This document shows, in pieces, positions 48,725-58,492 of a stretch of 64,000 nt of DNA. Positions within the stretch are counted from its first letter, which is position 1, and every line of letters starts with the position of its first letter. The notes under the pieces were generated by a model that saw only the letters and a list, made by a program, of their open reading frames with translations, was not told where the DNA came from and did not search any database. Source of the stretch: an uncultured Bacteroidota bacterium (GTDB lineage: Bacteria; Bacteroidota; Bacteroidia; Bacteroidales; UBA12481); assembly GCA_903851365.1 (NCBI GenBank), contig CAINOB010000062.1, positions 1 through 64,000 on the forward strand, in the 5' to 3' direction. A program made the position numbers and the translations under genes.

Positions 48725-48847
48725 GGGTTTCAACCCGGGGATTATAGGCGAATCTGATTAACCACAGACTTCAGTCTGGGGAATAAAAAAGGCCGGAGGG
48801 AAAACCCCACCGGCTTTTTTTCTTAACCCCGGGTTAAAACCCGCGGC
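48725..48847. repeat. Cluster of short REP-like palindromes
   Basis: Short palindromes with a 2-base centre are spaced over 120 bases: GGGTT-TC-AACCC (48725-48736), CAGACT-TC-AGTCTG (48765-48778), and AACCC-C-GGGTT-AA-AACCC (48825-48842) followed by GCGG. Each is flanked by GGGG or GCGG ends. They look like the repetitive extragenic palindromes that some Bacteroidota carry in many copies; a link to RAYT-type transposases is only an inference, as no such gene is in the window. Confidence 0.6.
48791..48821. terminator. Shared infB/gcvH terminator
   Basis: GCCGG (48792-48796) pairs with CCGGC (48810-48814), with inner GGG/CCC. Six A's lie before the stem and seven T's after it, so it can work for infB on the forward strand and gcvH on the reverse. 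Confidence 0.75.
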
Positions 48848-48866
48848 CATTGATATTTTAGCCTTA

Positions 48867-49244
48867 CTACGAAATCAATTTTGTGTAGGCAGCAGCGTCG
48901 AGTAATCCGTCGAGTTCCGAAGGATCGGTAACTTTAATCTTCACCATCCAGCCTTCGCCATATGGATCCTTGTTAACCACTTCCGGGCTGGTTTCCAGTG
49001 CTGCATTCACTTCCAGGACTTCGCCGGAAACAGGCATATACAATTCTTCGACCGCTTTAACAGCTTCAATATTTCCGAAAGCTTCGCTTTTTGCCAGTGT
49101 TTCGCCAACTGTTTCGATTTCCAAAAATACAATGTCACCAAGGTTCGACTGGGCATAGTCAGTAACACCGACGAATGCAAAATCCTTTTCAACACGGATC
49201 CATTCGTGATCCTGGGTGAATTTTAAATCCTGAGGTACGTTCAT
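48867..49244 (-). CDS. gcvH: Glycine cleavage system H protein
   Basis: 125 aa lipoyl carrier of the glycine cleavage system. The lipoylated lysine is in [21 protein letters not shown]-terminal [32 protein letters not shown] and C-terminal GWMVKIKV are standard. The other gcv genes are not nearby. It follows sprA by 55 bases, a common Bacteroidota order. Confidence 0.97.
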   Translation of the reverse strand: MNVPQDLKFTQDHEWIRVEKDFAFVGVTDYAQSNLGDIVFLEIETVGETLAKSEAFGNIEAVKAVEELYMPVSGEVLEVNAALETSPEVVNKDPYGEGWMVKIKVTDPSELDGLLDAAAYTKLIS

Positions 49245-49299
49245 GGTTTATGTTTCTTTAGTTTGTGTTCTCTTTTCTGGTCCAAATTTAAGAAAAAGC

Positions 49300-52200
49300 C
49301 TACATATTGGCCAAAGTAAATCTCAGGTTAAAGCCGATCTTTGTGGTAGCCGTTGGGTATGAGGTCTGTACGATCGGCTTGTTAATTAATTGATCGTAGT
49401 AGAACTTTAATTCAAATCGGCTGCTTAATCGGTAACCAGCTGTAAATTTGGCTGTTATTGCTGTTGACCCTGACGTTGGAACATTCACATCCTCCTCCAG
49501 TTTACGCATAATAACAATGTTGTCGCGTATCGATAAATCGAACCTCAGGTCAAGATCGGACTGGAATTTTTTCTGATTTCCTCCGGCCTTGATTGTCACC
49601 GGCACCTGCTCAAACCGATAACCCGTTCCGATCACGATATCGTTTGAACGATTTTCCATCAGCTGATTGTTGTTCAAACTCAGTGTCAGGTTTCTGTTCC
49701 TCTTTATCTCAACCCTCGCCTGAAAACTATTCTGCAGGAGTGCATCAAAGCCGATTAATGGACTCAGGGACTCAGAAATACTGATACTTCCGATTTCACG
49801 CGAAGGAAGGAAGTTTTCCTGTGCATCCCTGATATAGTTCAGCCCATCCTGCTCATCAGGATTATAATATAGGTTGGTTGTATAATTACCGACCGAATAG
49901 GTACTTCTGTACTGATGGTTGATACTCAGCTGCTTCAGGTATTTCTTAATGAATGGCTGCCGCTCCAGTCCCGTATACTGAATATGCCAGTTTGGCATCA
50001 TGCTCAATACTCCGGGCATTGGTTCCAGGCTGACTGCATTAGCATTAACATTGGAATAAGCTGCCATAAATGCGGGAATCAAAACCTCCAGGTCGGTAGG
50101 TCCGTAACCATCCGCGAAGCCTGGTGTGGTACCAGCATCGGGATTATATGGTCGACTGCCGGATACCTGCTGGCTGATTCGCTGTGCGGCAAGACGTTTT
50201 GAAATTATGATCCGGTTGTTTTTAAATTTCTCGAACGTTGCGGAAGTGTAGCCATCAGCTGCGGTGATTTTTTCAAAAGCGGTCCCAATGGTCATCACCG
50301 TCATCGAAAAGTTACCCTTGTACATGACGTTTTTTGCCGCGAACTTACCATCACCACCATAGATATAGAATTGCTCAATATTCTGACTGGTTGTATGGGC
50401 AGCTTCAATGGTCAGACGAAAATCAGTAAATGGCTCAACACTCGAGGAGAAGCGCCATGAATTATTCACGGAATTTGTATACGCCTCATTAAGTGTTGAA
50501 TCGGTGGTTATCCAGCCATTGGCTGCAGCAAAATCACCAAATGTCGGATTCTGTAATCCAAAAATGAATCCTAATCCCGGTGCCTCTATGCCCGACATTT
50601 TTTTCATTCCGAATATTTTCGGCTCAGGCATAAATCCCGGCAGGAAAGTTCCATTGTCCCCCGAATAGTTTAATGACAGGTTCTTGACTCCCATCAGCAA
50701 CCTAAGGAAATTGTCGGTAACCAATATGAATGGACTATCCTTCACCGAAACGGTACCTTCCACTTCAATATGCCCCCCGGGAACATCCTTATCGCTGGTG
50801 ATCTTGATCCTCCTGTCAGTCACCACAACCGTCTCAACCTCGATAACGCGGTTATTCTGATCATAGAATTTCACCTTGACATCCTTTGTGGCCAGATCGT
50901 GGACAATTATTTTGCCGACACCTGCTTTAAGGCTGATCTTATCTGCCTCAAATTTAGATGTTTTAGTGGGTTTAGCTTGGGTTGTATTTTGGCGGCGCTT
51001 ATACTTGTCATCAATCTTTTTCAGATAGGAAATCTTATTATAAAGACTCTGCATCGTCGCCGATCCGGTTAATTGAAGACTACCGTCGTTCTGAATGGTG
51101 TTCCCCAGTCTGATTGTATCGGCAGTGATTGGTCCGGCCGACCAGTCATATTCAACACGATAAGCGGCATTTGCAGATAGCCAGTTGAAAAGAGGAATCT
51201 TGTTTATCGGAATCATGTATGACGCCGTAATGGTATGGTGATACTGTGTTGGCCGGCCAAAAGCCAGAATATTGTTCACAATACTGTCACGTTTCTGCTG
51301 GTAATCAGGTAATCCTTTGGTAATTGCGCCGTCCGGCTCATCAATCCTGGCAATATTGGAATTCGAAAAATCAATTTTAAGGTTCCTGGTCAGATCCCAT
51401 TTCACATCAAAATTCCGGTTCCAGGTAAAGTTCTTATTATAGGTTGGCGCCAGCTTAACACCTGGTTCGGCAACATTTCGCAATTGCACCTCGTTGTATC
51501 GCCGCGACATATTTGTCCTGAAACTGATCATTGAGGGGGAATAGTAAAAGTTAAAGTCCTTGATCAGCTTAAACGCCGGTTTATCGAGTTTGGTAACTTT
51601 CTTGAACGGTTCCCAGGGTTTCAGGTTATTGGAGGAGTAAACATAGTTGATCCCTCCATTATAACTCTTGGCGAGATTCGACTCCGTTTTAATGTTTCGT
51701 GCAAAAGCTTCGGTGTACGCATAAGACAGGGACCAGTTGGAAATACTCCAGATTTTCGGATCCTTGCGCATAGCTGCACCACTGTTAGGTTCGATCCTGA
51801 CGTTATTGAAGTTTATGCTTTTCCGGCGACTATAATCCTGCGAAATATACAGGATGCTATCTCTTTGCTGTTTATTCTTGGCGTTATCCAAAGCTGCCTG
51901 CAGTGGTATATCCGGATCCATCGGGTTATACTGCGGATTGCGGCTTATTTCTGAGTAAGCAACATACATCGGCAGCTGTACTCCGGCATTTTTCGGAAAC
52001 AGTTTACCTAACTGAAGGCTTGTTGACATATCATACTGCACAACTTGCTCACGGCTGCGCTCATCCACTTTTTTGTCAATGCTGCCGAATCCCGGCACAC
52101 TTGTATTTCCGGCCAAGGAAAGGTTACCCAGATCGGCGAGGTTTGCAGAGAGTCTTCCGTTAGCTGCCCATCCGCCGGCTTCATTGAAATCAGTCAGACG

Positions 52201-55200
52201 AAGTTCGTTCATCCAGATAATTGCCGTTTTCGGGAGTCCGTCGTCGGCCATCGTATTACCAGCTTTGGAAGGATTGCGGATACCGATCATGATAGTCCTT
52301 ACGTTGCTCAGGTTAGGATTTCCTACCACGATAATTCTGTTTGTTCCGTCGTACTGGGTAAAGTGTGTATCCTGAGTAACATCCGATCCGGCCAACCTCA
52401 TGGCATCATTACGTGCCTGCTTCAACTGCAGAAAAACCGCCAAGTCAATGTTGAACCCGTTTTCATCCGGCCATACGATCGTCCGGTCGGCAGCGCTTAC
52501 CTGATCATACTTCATCGGTGGAATCAGGTGAGGGGTGAGTTTAAGCGGAATCTCGTATTCATAATAGTTCTGAGTATAATCGGAGCCTATGCGCATAAAG
52601 GCTCTCAGGTCCCCATTTTTAAGTTTTGTTTCGTCGACAGCCTCCGCATGCACAAACATCTGCAGGCGCTGGTATTGTCTCATATCGAGCCGCTGAGTGG
52701 TATATGCAGCCCGGGCATCGCCATCTTCCAGATCTGTTACACCAAACGCAATAGCCTTCTCATTTTTCTGAATCATTTGCGGATTTGAAGGATCAGTGGT
52801 ACGGACGATTCCCGGAGGCAGAACATAATTCACTGGGTACCGGTTACCATTTTCCTCGATACTTACTGAGGAGATCTCAAATTTCCCACGGGTATACTCA
52901 GGGGTGCTTAGATGTTCGCCACCTTCAAGCAGGCTGAGATTATATTTTCTCCACTCACCACGAACCAGCTCAAGGGTGGCAAAACGCATAATTACAGGCT
53001 CCCCGAATCCCTTGACAAACATTCTCATGAAGCGGATCGACTTAAAGTCCTGAATACTACCGACTGCTTTCTGCGGTTCATAAATCGGAACTTTAAACTG
53101 ATACCAGGTAACAGGGTCGCCCTGCTTATTTTTCCCGACAATAGCATCGGTGATGAAATTCTTGCCGATCGCGAAATCGGATTTGCGCATGCTGATCTTA
53201 TACTGAAAATAAGATTCCGATTCGTTCAGCGTATTATCAAGGTTTATATCCTCGACATCAGGAAGTGAGGTGGATTGGGTAGGATAAGACTCTTTCGATT
53301 GCTCAGCCGCCAGTGAGTTTCCTTCCATCCCGTTAAACTTTTTATAACGGTCGAGAATCCCCAATTTGATTTCATCATAGTCGGAGCCTCTGAAATAGTG
53401 ATAGTCATCGCCCGACGGGTCGGCGAGCGCTTCCTGGTATTTTGGAGCTGACGGATCGACTACCTGCTGCAGTTTATCCAGATATTTTGAAAAGAAGGTA
53501 CGCTCGTCGGCATCACTTAGTCCATCGAATCCGACATCCTGAAGCACCCTTGAATTTGGGTCATTATCAAATGCGTTGACAAAGGATTGTGTCACCGGAA
53601 CACGGCCCCAGGCAGTTGAATCAACATAATTCAGGGTACTTCCCCCACTGAGCCCGTTTTCAAAGAATTTTCGCCCGTCTTTCAGGATATCTTCCGACAC
53701 GTTCCCAAGGTTAAAAAAGAGGGAAGGATCCCGATCGTCGCGGGTGACCTGCTTCTTTTCATCCTCAACGTAAGGATCCATAAGCCAGAATTCCAGGTAT
53801 TCCACGTTGGCTTCCTCAAAATCATTGGTCGTCAGTTTTGTCATGATCCCACCCCAGCGATTCTGCGGCGAACGCAGGAACCCCTGATTATCGAGACCGG
53901 CAGAATATTGTGAACCAAGAGCATCATAATTGTAAGGGCCCCTCTCATTCGGGTAAAACGCAAAATTCAGCACCTGCAATGAAACCGGAATATTTTGTGG
54001 ACTTTCCTTATACGGGAAAATTTCCTGTTCCTGTATCTCCCTGGTGAAATGACTGTTTTGCTGTGCCGCGTCGTTGGCTATGGAGGTCGGGGTTGATGAA
54101 TTATTGCGAAGGAATAATGGATCGATATTATACCATGCAAGCTTGGCACGGTTATATCCATAAGCAAGATCATTACTTAAAGCTGCCTCCGGAAAGAGAT
54201 CTGTCTGCCCGGCCGGAGTGCTCGCCAAAACCCAGTTCTGACGCTGGTTATAAGGATAGCTGGTCTCACTGCCCTCGAAATCGTCAATCAGAACCTCACC
54301 CCCTTTTGATCCGGGGGCATTGATCACTTTTGAGTGTCCCGGTATCAGATCGGCAAATTCACCGTTAAAGGTGATGACCGATTTTTCTTTGGTCTGTATA
54401 AGCGGCAGCTTGTCGATAAAACGGGTCAGCCAAGGAGCTTCTTTTCGGTAGTTAGCATTCATTCCCCAGATCGTATTGGAGACAGGAATGTTCAGCATGT
54501 CGACTTTATTTGTCAATGGCCGTTCGCTCAGGTGAAGAATGGTACCGCCAAGGGCAATGTCCTTGTTAAATTTGTACTCCAGGTGAGTACCAACCATCGA
54601 TTTCGACTGTACGGCAAAGTTCGACTGGTCCTCCAGCGAAATCTTGATCGGGGTACCTGATTCCAGCAAACCCTGGTTAATGATTTTTACGGTACCCATA
54701 GTATAGTCGACCGTAAAATCAGAGTTCTCGGTAAGTTTCATTCCCCCGGCGGTCACAATTACGCTACCCTGGGGAATATTCATGGCATTCAGCCTGATCT
54801 CCGAGGAAGAGGAGGATTTATAGGATCCCCGCATGAGAAACTTATTCTTATCGGCAGTTTGCTTGGCAACAGTTTGAGTTTGCGTGTACAATTCCTCGAA
54901 AACGTACTGGTCTGCAATTTTTTTATTATCCGGATTACCCGCCTCGATCTTAGTCCTCAAAAAAGAACCGAAAGGCTCCAGAACCGGGAAAATTATCCTG
55001 CCCTTCGTTGCATTTATGGTTACCTGATCAATAAAGTCAAATATTCCGTCCGGCTGAGGATCGAGTTGTGAGTTAAGGTTATCAAGATTTAAAACACCGA
55101 GTAAAATCCTTCCGTTGATAGCCCCTTCAGGAATGTAATTGATCGCATTACCAGTTTTATCGTTCTGGTAAAGGACATCGAAAACAAACTCCTCTTTATT

Positions 55201-56823
55201 CAGGCGACTGGCTCCGACAGAATAAATATTCTTCATCATCAGGTTCCAGGTCGGCAAGAGAGGTGTTTGATTGGTCCCTTTCAACAACTTAAGGATCAGC
55301 GAGGGAGCATCTGATTTTGCATCCTGGTTTAACTCCCCTGAAAATTCACCAACACGGTATACCTGGCCACCAACGGTATATTCATAGGCGACGGCAAGTA
55401 TCTCATCCGATCCCAATTGCTGGTTAAGGGAGATATAACCCAGCTTGGCATTCAGTTGATATTCCTCAGGGGTCAGACGGCGGGCATTCTCGATTTTTTC
55501 ATAATCCTGACCGCCAAGAAATCCGTAGGAGGCCAATGGCGTAAGCACACCATTTACCTGGCCGATATCACGAATGCCGGAATAGTTGGTTACCAGATTA
55601 TCATACAGGTCATTAAGTTTATTGCTTGGGTAACGGCCCGGTCCCAGATACTTCACAAAACTGGTATTGAAAATATTCGTTCCGGTGGAAGTAGTGCCTT
55701 CTGCAAGGTCCATAAAGGCAACCACATTACGCGATTCATTGAAGTTGCTATTCTTGTTGGTAATCCAAACCTCAATACGGGTGATATTAATTCCCGACTT
55801 GATCACCGGCAGGTTTCTCAGTGCCTGGTCGTAATTATCCCTGAAATAATGGGATAGGAAGAAGTGTTTATTGGATTCATACTCATCGGCATGAATCTCA
55901 AAATTATTGGCCACGCCCCCACCCTGCACATCAATTGACTGTGTTTTTCCCTGTTGCTGGGAGAAGATGGATGTCATGGTCAGGCGCCCAAACTGCATCT
56001 CGGTTTTTATACCAAAAAGGCTCTGGCTGCCGGTAATAAGTGACCCGGTTAACGGGAGGCTAACATTACCGGCTTCCACTTTCCGGAGAATCTCATCGTC
56101 CTTACCAGTATAGGCAATACGTGTTTTATTCTCAAAATCGAAAGTTGCTTTAGTATTATAGGTGATTCCGAGTTCCATTTTGTCCCCGATCTGGCCGGTG
56201 ACATTCATCTGGATCTCATTATTGAAATCAAAGGTTGTGTTTTTCCTTACTTTTTCAGGCAGCGCAGGGTTATCCGTTTTATTGATCTGAACACCAAAAG
56301 TAAGCTCAGCAGATCCCTGAGGCTTAATGGATATAACGTTAGAACCAAAGATCCTGTCGAACGCCTCACCGCCGATATACAATTTCGGGATCAAACCTTG
56401 CTGCGACTGAAACTGCTCCCCTCCCACCCGCTGTTTCCAGTAATCCTTCACCGATTTGGTAAGGTCGTACTTCTGGTATTGCGTCGGAGTAAGGTAATAG
56501 GGATCGCCAAAGGTTTTGTCACCTAGTTTATTCTGGAATTTATAATCATTTTTATCGGGATCAAACTCGATGGTTGAGCTGATATTTTTCGGATCCTTCA
56601 GGTAAAGAGGAGACTGCGTGGTGGACGATAAAAAAGGATTGCCGAACAGGCGGGGAACAGGATAATGCATCGTTGAGCTGGTATCACGGCGTGTGGTATC
56701 GGCAACCTGCTTCTTTATGGCAGCTGGCTTTTTAATCTGTGCAGAAAGGGCTCCCGGTAACACCAGAAGTATCGCAGCGATAATAAGGATGATCAGTTTC
56801 TGAATCGATGGTCTATACTGCAT
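49300..56823 (-). CDS. sprA: T9SS outer-membrane translocon protein SprA
   Basis: 2507 aa, the very large beta-barrel that forms the T9SS export channel in Bacteroidota (called Sov in Porphyromonas). A signal peptide (about residues 1-28, LIILIIAAILLVLPGALSAQ) is followed by family segments such as YLTPTQYQKYDLTKSVKDYWKQR, DDFEGSETSYPYNQRQNWVLASTPAG and DPLFLRNNSSTP. A C-terminal region rich in aromatic beta-strands ends in KIGFNLRFTLANM. The gene is intact. Its presence explains the T9SS-tailed proteins elsewhere in the window. It lies 17 bases after ruvA. Confidence 0.97.
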   Translation of the reverse strand: MQYRPSIQKLIILIIAAILLVLPGALSAQIKKPAAIKKQVADTTRRDTSSTMHYPVPRLFGNPFLSSTTQSPLYLKDPKNISSTIEFDPDKNDYKFQNKLGDKTFGDPYYLTPTQYQKYDLTKSVKDYWKQRVGGEQFQSQQGLIPKLYIGGEAFDRIFGSNVISIKPQGSAELTFGVQINKTDNPALPEKVRKNTTFDFNNEIQMNVTGQIGDKMELGITYNTKATFDFENKTRIAYTGKDDEILRKVEAGNVSLPLTGSLITGSQSLFGIKTEMQFGRLTMTSIFSQQQGKTQSIDVQGGGVANNFEIHADEYESNKHFFLSHYFRDNYDQALRNLPVIKSGINITRIEVWITNKNSNFNESRNVVAFMDLAEGTTSTGTNIFNTSFVKYLGPGRYPSNKLNDLYDNLVTNYSGIRDIGQVNGVLTPLASYGFLGGQDYEKIENARRLTPEEYQLNAKLGYISLNQQLGSDEILAVAYEYTVGGQVYRVGEFSGELNQDAKSDAPSLILKLLKGTNQTPLLPTWNLMMKNIYSVGASRLNKEEFVFDVLYQNDKTGNAINYIPEGAINGRILLGVLNLDNLNSQLDPQPDGIFDFIDQVTINATKGRIIFPVLEPFGSFLRTKIEAGNPDNKKIADQYVFEELYTQTQTVAKQTADKNKFLMRGSYKSSSSSEIRLNAMNIPQGSVIVTAGGMKLTENSDFTVDYTMGTVKIINQGLLESGTPIKISLEDQSNFAVQSKSMVGTHLEYKFNKDIALGGTILHLSERPLTNKVDMLNIPVSNTIWGMNANYRKEAPWLTRFIDKLPLIQTKEKSVITFNGEFADLIPGHSKVINAPGSKGGEVLIDDFEGSETSYPYNQRQNWVLASTPAGQTDLFPEAALSNDLAYGYNRAKLAWYNIDPLFLRNNSSTPTSIANDAAQQNSHFTREIQEQEIFPYKESPQNIPVSLQVLNFAFYPNERGPYNYDALGSQYSAGLDNQGFLRSPQNRWGGIMTKLTTNDFEEANVEYLEFWLMDPYVEDEKKQVTRDDRDPSLFFNLGNVSEDILKDGRKFFENGLSGGSTLNYVDSTAWGRVPVTQSFVNAFDNDPNSRVLQDVGFDGLSDADERTFFSKYLDKLQQVVDPSAPKYQEALADPSGDDYHYFRGSDYDEIKLGILDRYKKFNGMEGNSLAAEQSKESYPTQSTSLPDVEDINLDNTLNESESYFQYKISMRKSDFAIGKNFITDAIVGKNKQGDPVTWYQFKVPIYEPQKAVGSIQDFKSIRFMRMFVKGFGEPVIMRFATLELVRGEWRKYNLSLLEGGEHLSTPEYTRGKFEISSVSIEENGNRYPVNYVLPPGIVRTTDPSNPQMIQKNEKAIAFGVTDLEDGDARAAYTTQRLDMRQYQRLQMFVHAEAVDETKLKNGDLRAFMRIGSDYTQNYYEYEIPLKLTPHLIPPMKYDQVSAADRTIVWPDENGFNIDLAVFLQLKQARNDAMRLAGSDVTQDTHFTQYDGTNRIIVVGNPNLSNVRTIMIGIRNPSKAGNTMADDGLPKTAIIWMNELRLTDFNEAGGWAANGRLSANLADLGNLSLAGNTSVPGFGSIDKKVDERSREQVVQYDMSTSLQLGKLFPKNAGVQLPMYVAYSEISRNPQYNPMDPDIPLQAALDNAKNKQQRDSILYISQDYSRRKSINFNNVRIEPNSGAAMRKDPKIWSISNWSLSYAYTEAFARNIKTESNLAKSYNGGINYVYSSNNLKPWEPFKKVTKLDKPAFKLIKDFNFYYSPSMISFRTNMSRRYNEVQLRNVAEPGVKLAPTYNKNFTWNRNFDVKWDLTRNLKIDFSNSNIARIDEPDGAITKGLPDYQQKRDSIVNNILAFGRPTQYHHTITASYMIPINKIPLFNWLSANAAYRVEYDWSAGPITADTIRLGNTIQNDGSLQLTGSATMQSLYNKISYLKKIDDKYKRRQNTTQAKPTKTSKFEADKISLKAGVGKIIVHDLATKDVKVKFYDQNNRVIEVETVVVTDRRIKITSDKDVPGGHIEVEGTVSVKDSPFILVTDNFLRLLMGVKNLSLNYSGDNGTFLPGFMPEPKIFGMKKMSGIEAPGLGFIFGLQNPTFGDFAAANGWITTDSTLNEAYTNSVNNSWRFSSSVEPFTDFRLTIEAAHTTSQNIEQFYIYGGDGKFAAKNVMYKGNFSMTVMTIGTAFEKITAADGYTSATFEKFKNNRIIISKRLAAQRISQQVSGSRPYNPDAGTTPGFADGYGPTDLEVLIPAFMAAYSNVNANAVSLEPMPGVLSMMPNWHIQYTGLERQPFIKKYLKQLSINHQYRSTYSVGNYTTNLYYNPDEQDGLNYIRDAQENFLPSREIGSISISESLSPLIGFDALLQNSFQARVEIKRNRNLTLSLNNNQLMENRSNDIVIGTGYRFEQVPVTIKAGGNQKKFQSDLDLRFDLSIRDNIVIMRKLEEDVNVPTSGSTAITAKFTAGYRLSSRFELKFYYDQLINKPIVQTSYPTATTKIGFNLRFTLANM

Positions 56824-56840
56824 AGAGGTTCCGGATACAA

Positions 56841-57428
56841 TTAAAGTTTTTTCAAGGCCAGCTTGACAAGCTCTTCGGCTCCGTTTAACGGATTTTCCTT
56901 AAGAATCTGATCCAGTGCCTTAACTGATTCGTTACGGCCGAAACCAAGCATAACCAAAGCAGATAACGCTTCATCTTTAGAGGTATTGCCCTGATCCTGC
57001 AAAATACCCCCAGCTTCTTCCGTTTTTCCGATTTTATCCCTCAGATCGATAATTACCCGCTGTGCAGTTTTCACACCAACACCTTTCACGCTTTTCAGGA
57101 GATTGACATTGTCCGTTTGAACAGCTCTCCGGATATCCGGCGTTGTCAGCGAGGAGAGCATCATTCGGGCAGTATTGGGTCCGATGCCGCTCACTGTGAT
57201 CAGGAGCCTGAACATCTCACGTTCTTCTGCCGAAGCAAAGCCAAATATGGTATGCGAATCCTCCCGGATAACCTCTTCGGTAAGAAGTACAACTTTCTGT
57301 TTTCCACGCAGGGTAGCATAAGTTTGAAGCGATATCTGAATAAGATACCCTATCCCCCCCTGATCCACCACTGCAATGGCAGGTGTTAATTCAACAAGAT
57401 TTCCCGATATATACTCATAGATAGCCAT
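56841..57428 (-). CDS. ruvA: Holliday junction helicase subunit RuvA
   Basis: 195 aa; binds four-way junctions and loads RuvB. The OB-fold N-terminus (MAIYEYISGNLVELTPAIAVVDQGGIGYLIQI), two HhH motifs (ISGIGPNTARMMLSSL and VKGVGVKTAQRVIIDLRDKI) and C-terminal domain III (EALSALVMLGFGRNESVKALDQIL) are all present. 17 bases after pdxA; sprA follows directly, as in other Bacteroidota. Confidence 0.97.
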   Translation of the reverse strand: MAIYEYISGNLVELTPAIAVVDQGGIGYLIQISLQTYATLRGKQKVVLLTEEVIREDSHTIFGFASAEEREMFRLLITVSGIGPNTARMMLSSLTTPDIRRAVQTDNVNLLKSVKGVGVKTAQRVIIDLRDKIGKTEEAGGILQDQGNTSKDEALSALVMLGFGRNESVKALDQILKENPLNGAEELVKLALKKL

Positions 57429-57445
57429 ACAACACCGGATGAAAA

Positions 57446-58483
57446 TTAAAGTGCTCCGAGAGCGTTCTTTTGAAGTTCGCGATTTGCTTTACGTGATTTA
57501 TAAATATCAACAGCCATGTATATTGCCTGTCGCATAGAATCAGCGCTGGCTTTGTCGAGACCGGCAATTTCATAAGCTGTGCCATGGGCCGGCGAAGTGC
57601 GGACAAATGGCAGGCCGGCAGTATAATTCACCCCGGTATCGAATGAAAGCGCTTTAAACGGAGCCAGTCCCTGATCATGGTACATTGCCAGTACGGCATC
57701 AAATTTCTGATACAAGCCTGATCCAAAGTATCCGTCGGCAGCATAAGGTCCGAGTGCCATAATATTTTCCTGACGTGCAATCTCGAGGGCAGGCTTGATA
57801 ATGTCGCGCTCCTCATTCCCGAGCAATCCTTCGTCGCCCGAATGAGGATTTAATCCCAGAACCGCGATCCGCGGTGTTCCGATATCAAAATCACGGCGCA
57901 ATGAATGGTCGAGAATACGCAACTTCGAAAGCAGCAGTTCAGTAGTGATGGCTTCCGGCACCTGGGATAGCGGTATATGGCCCGTGGCAACACCCACTTT
58001 CAGATATTCACTCACCATAAGCATCAGGACATCGCCAGATGAAAGTTTTTCCTGCAGATATTCGGTGTGGCCCGCAAAATTAAAATCCTTACTCTGGATG
58101 GTATGCTTGTTAATTGGTGCCGTAACGAGCAGATCTATCTGATGTTCAATAAGATCGGCAACAGCCATCTCGAGTGAGATAAACGCTGCTTCACCGGCAT
58201 AACCGGAGGCTTTTCCCAGTTCTACGCGTGCATTATCATCCAGGCAATTGATCAGGTTGGCTCTCCGGGGATTAGCTTCCCGGGCGGTGGCCACGCTGTT
58301 CAAACTAAAATTTGGAATATTCAGAGCTTTCCGGTGATAGGCAAGAACTTTTGGCGAACCGTACACCACTGGTGTGCAGACATCAAGAATTCTCGGGTCC
58401 ATCAGCGCTTTGATTATCACTTCATACCCGATCCCGTTGATATCACCCTGGGTAATTCCTACCCGTATTCTTTGTTCCTCCAT
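57446..58483 (-). CDS. pdxA: 4-hydroxythreonine-4-phosphate dehydrogenase PdxA
   Basis: 345 aa; a step of pyridoxal phosphate synthesis. N-terminal VGITQGDINGIGYEVIIKAL, metal-binding FAGHTEYL and LGLNPHSGDEGLLGNEE, and YHDQGLAPFKALSFDTGVNYTAGLPFVRTSPAHGTAYEIAG near the C-terminus. Lies 9 bases after the aminopeptidase and 17 before ruvA. Confidence 0.97.
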   Translation of the reverse strand: MEEQRIRVGITQGDINGIGYEVIIKALMDPRILDVCTPVVYGSPKVLAYHRKALNIPNFSLNSVATAREANPRRANLINCLDDNARVELGKASGYAGEAAFISLEMAVADLIEHQIDLLVTAPINKHTIQSKDFNFAGHTEYLQEKLSSGDVLMLMVSEYLKVGVATGHIPLSQVPEAITTELLLSKLRILDHSLRRDFDIGTPRIAVLGLNPHSGDEGLLGNEERDIIKPALEIARQENIMALGPYAADGYFGSGLYQKFDAVLAMYHDQGLAPFKALSFDTGVNYTAGLPFVRTSPAHGTAYEIAGLDKASADSMRQAIYMAVDIYKSRKANRELQKNALGAL

Positions 58484-58492
58484 AATGTGTTC

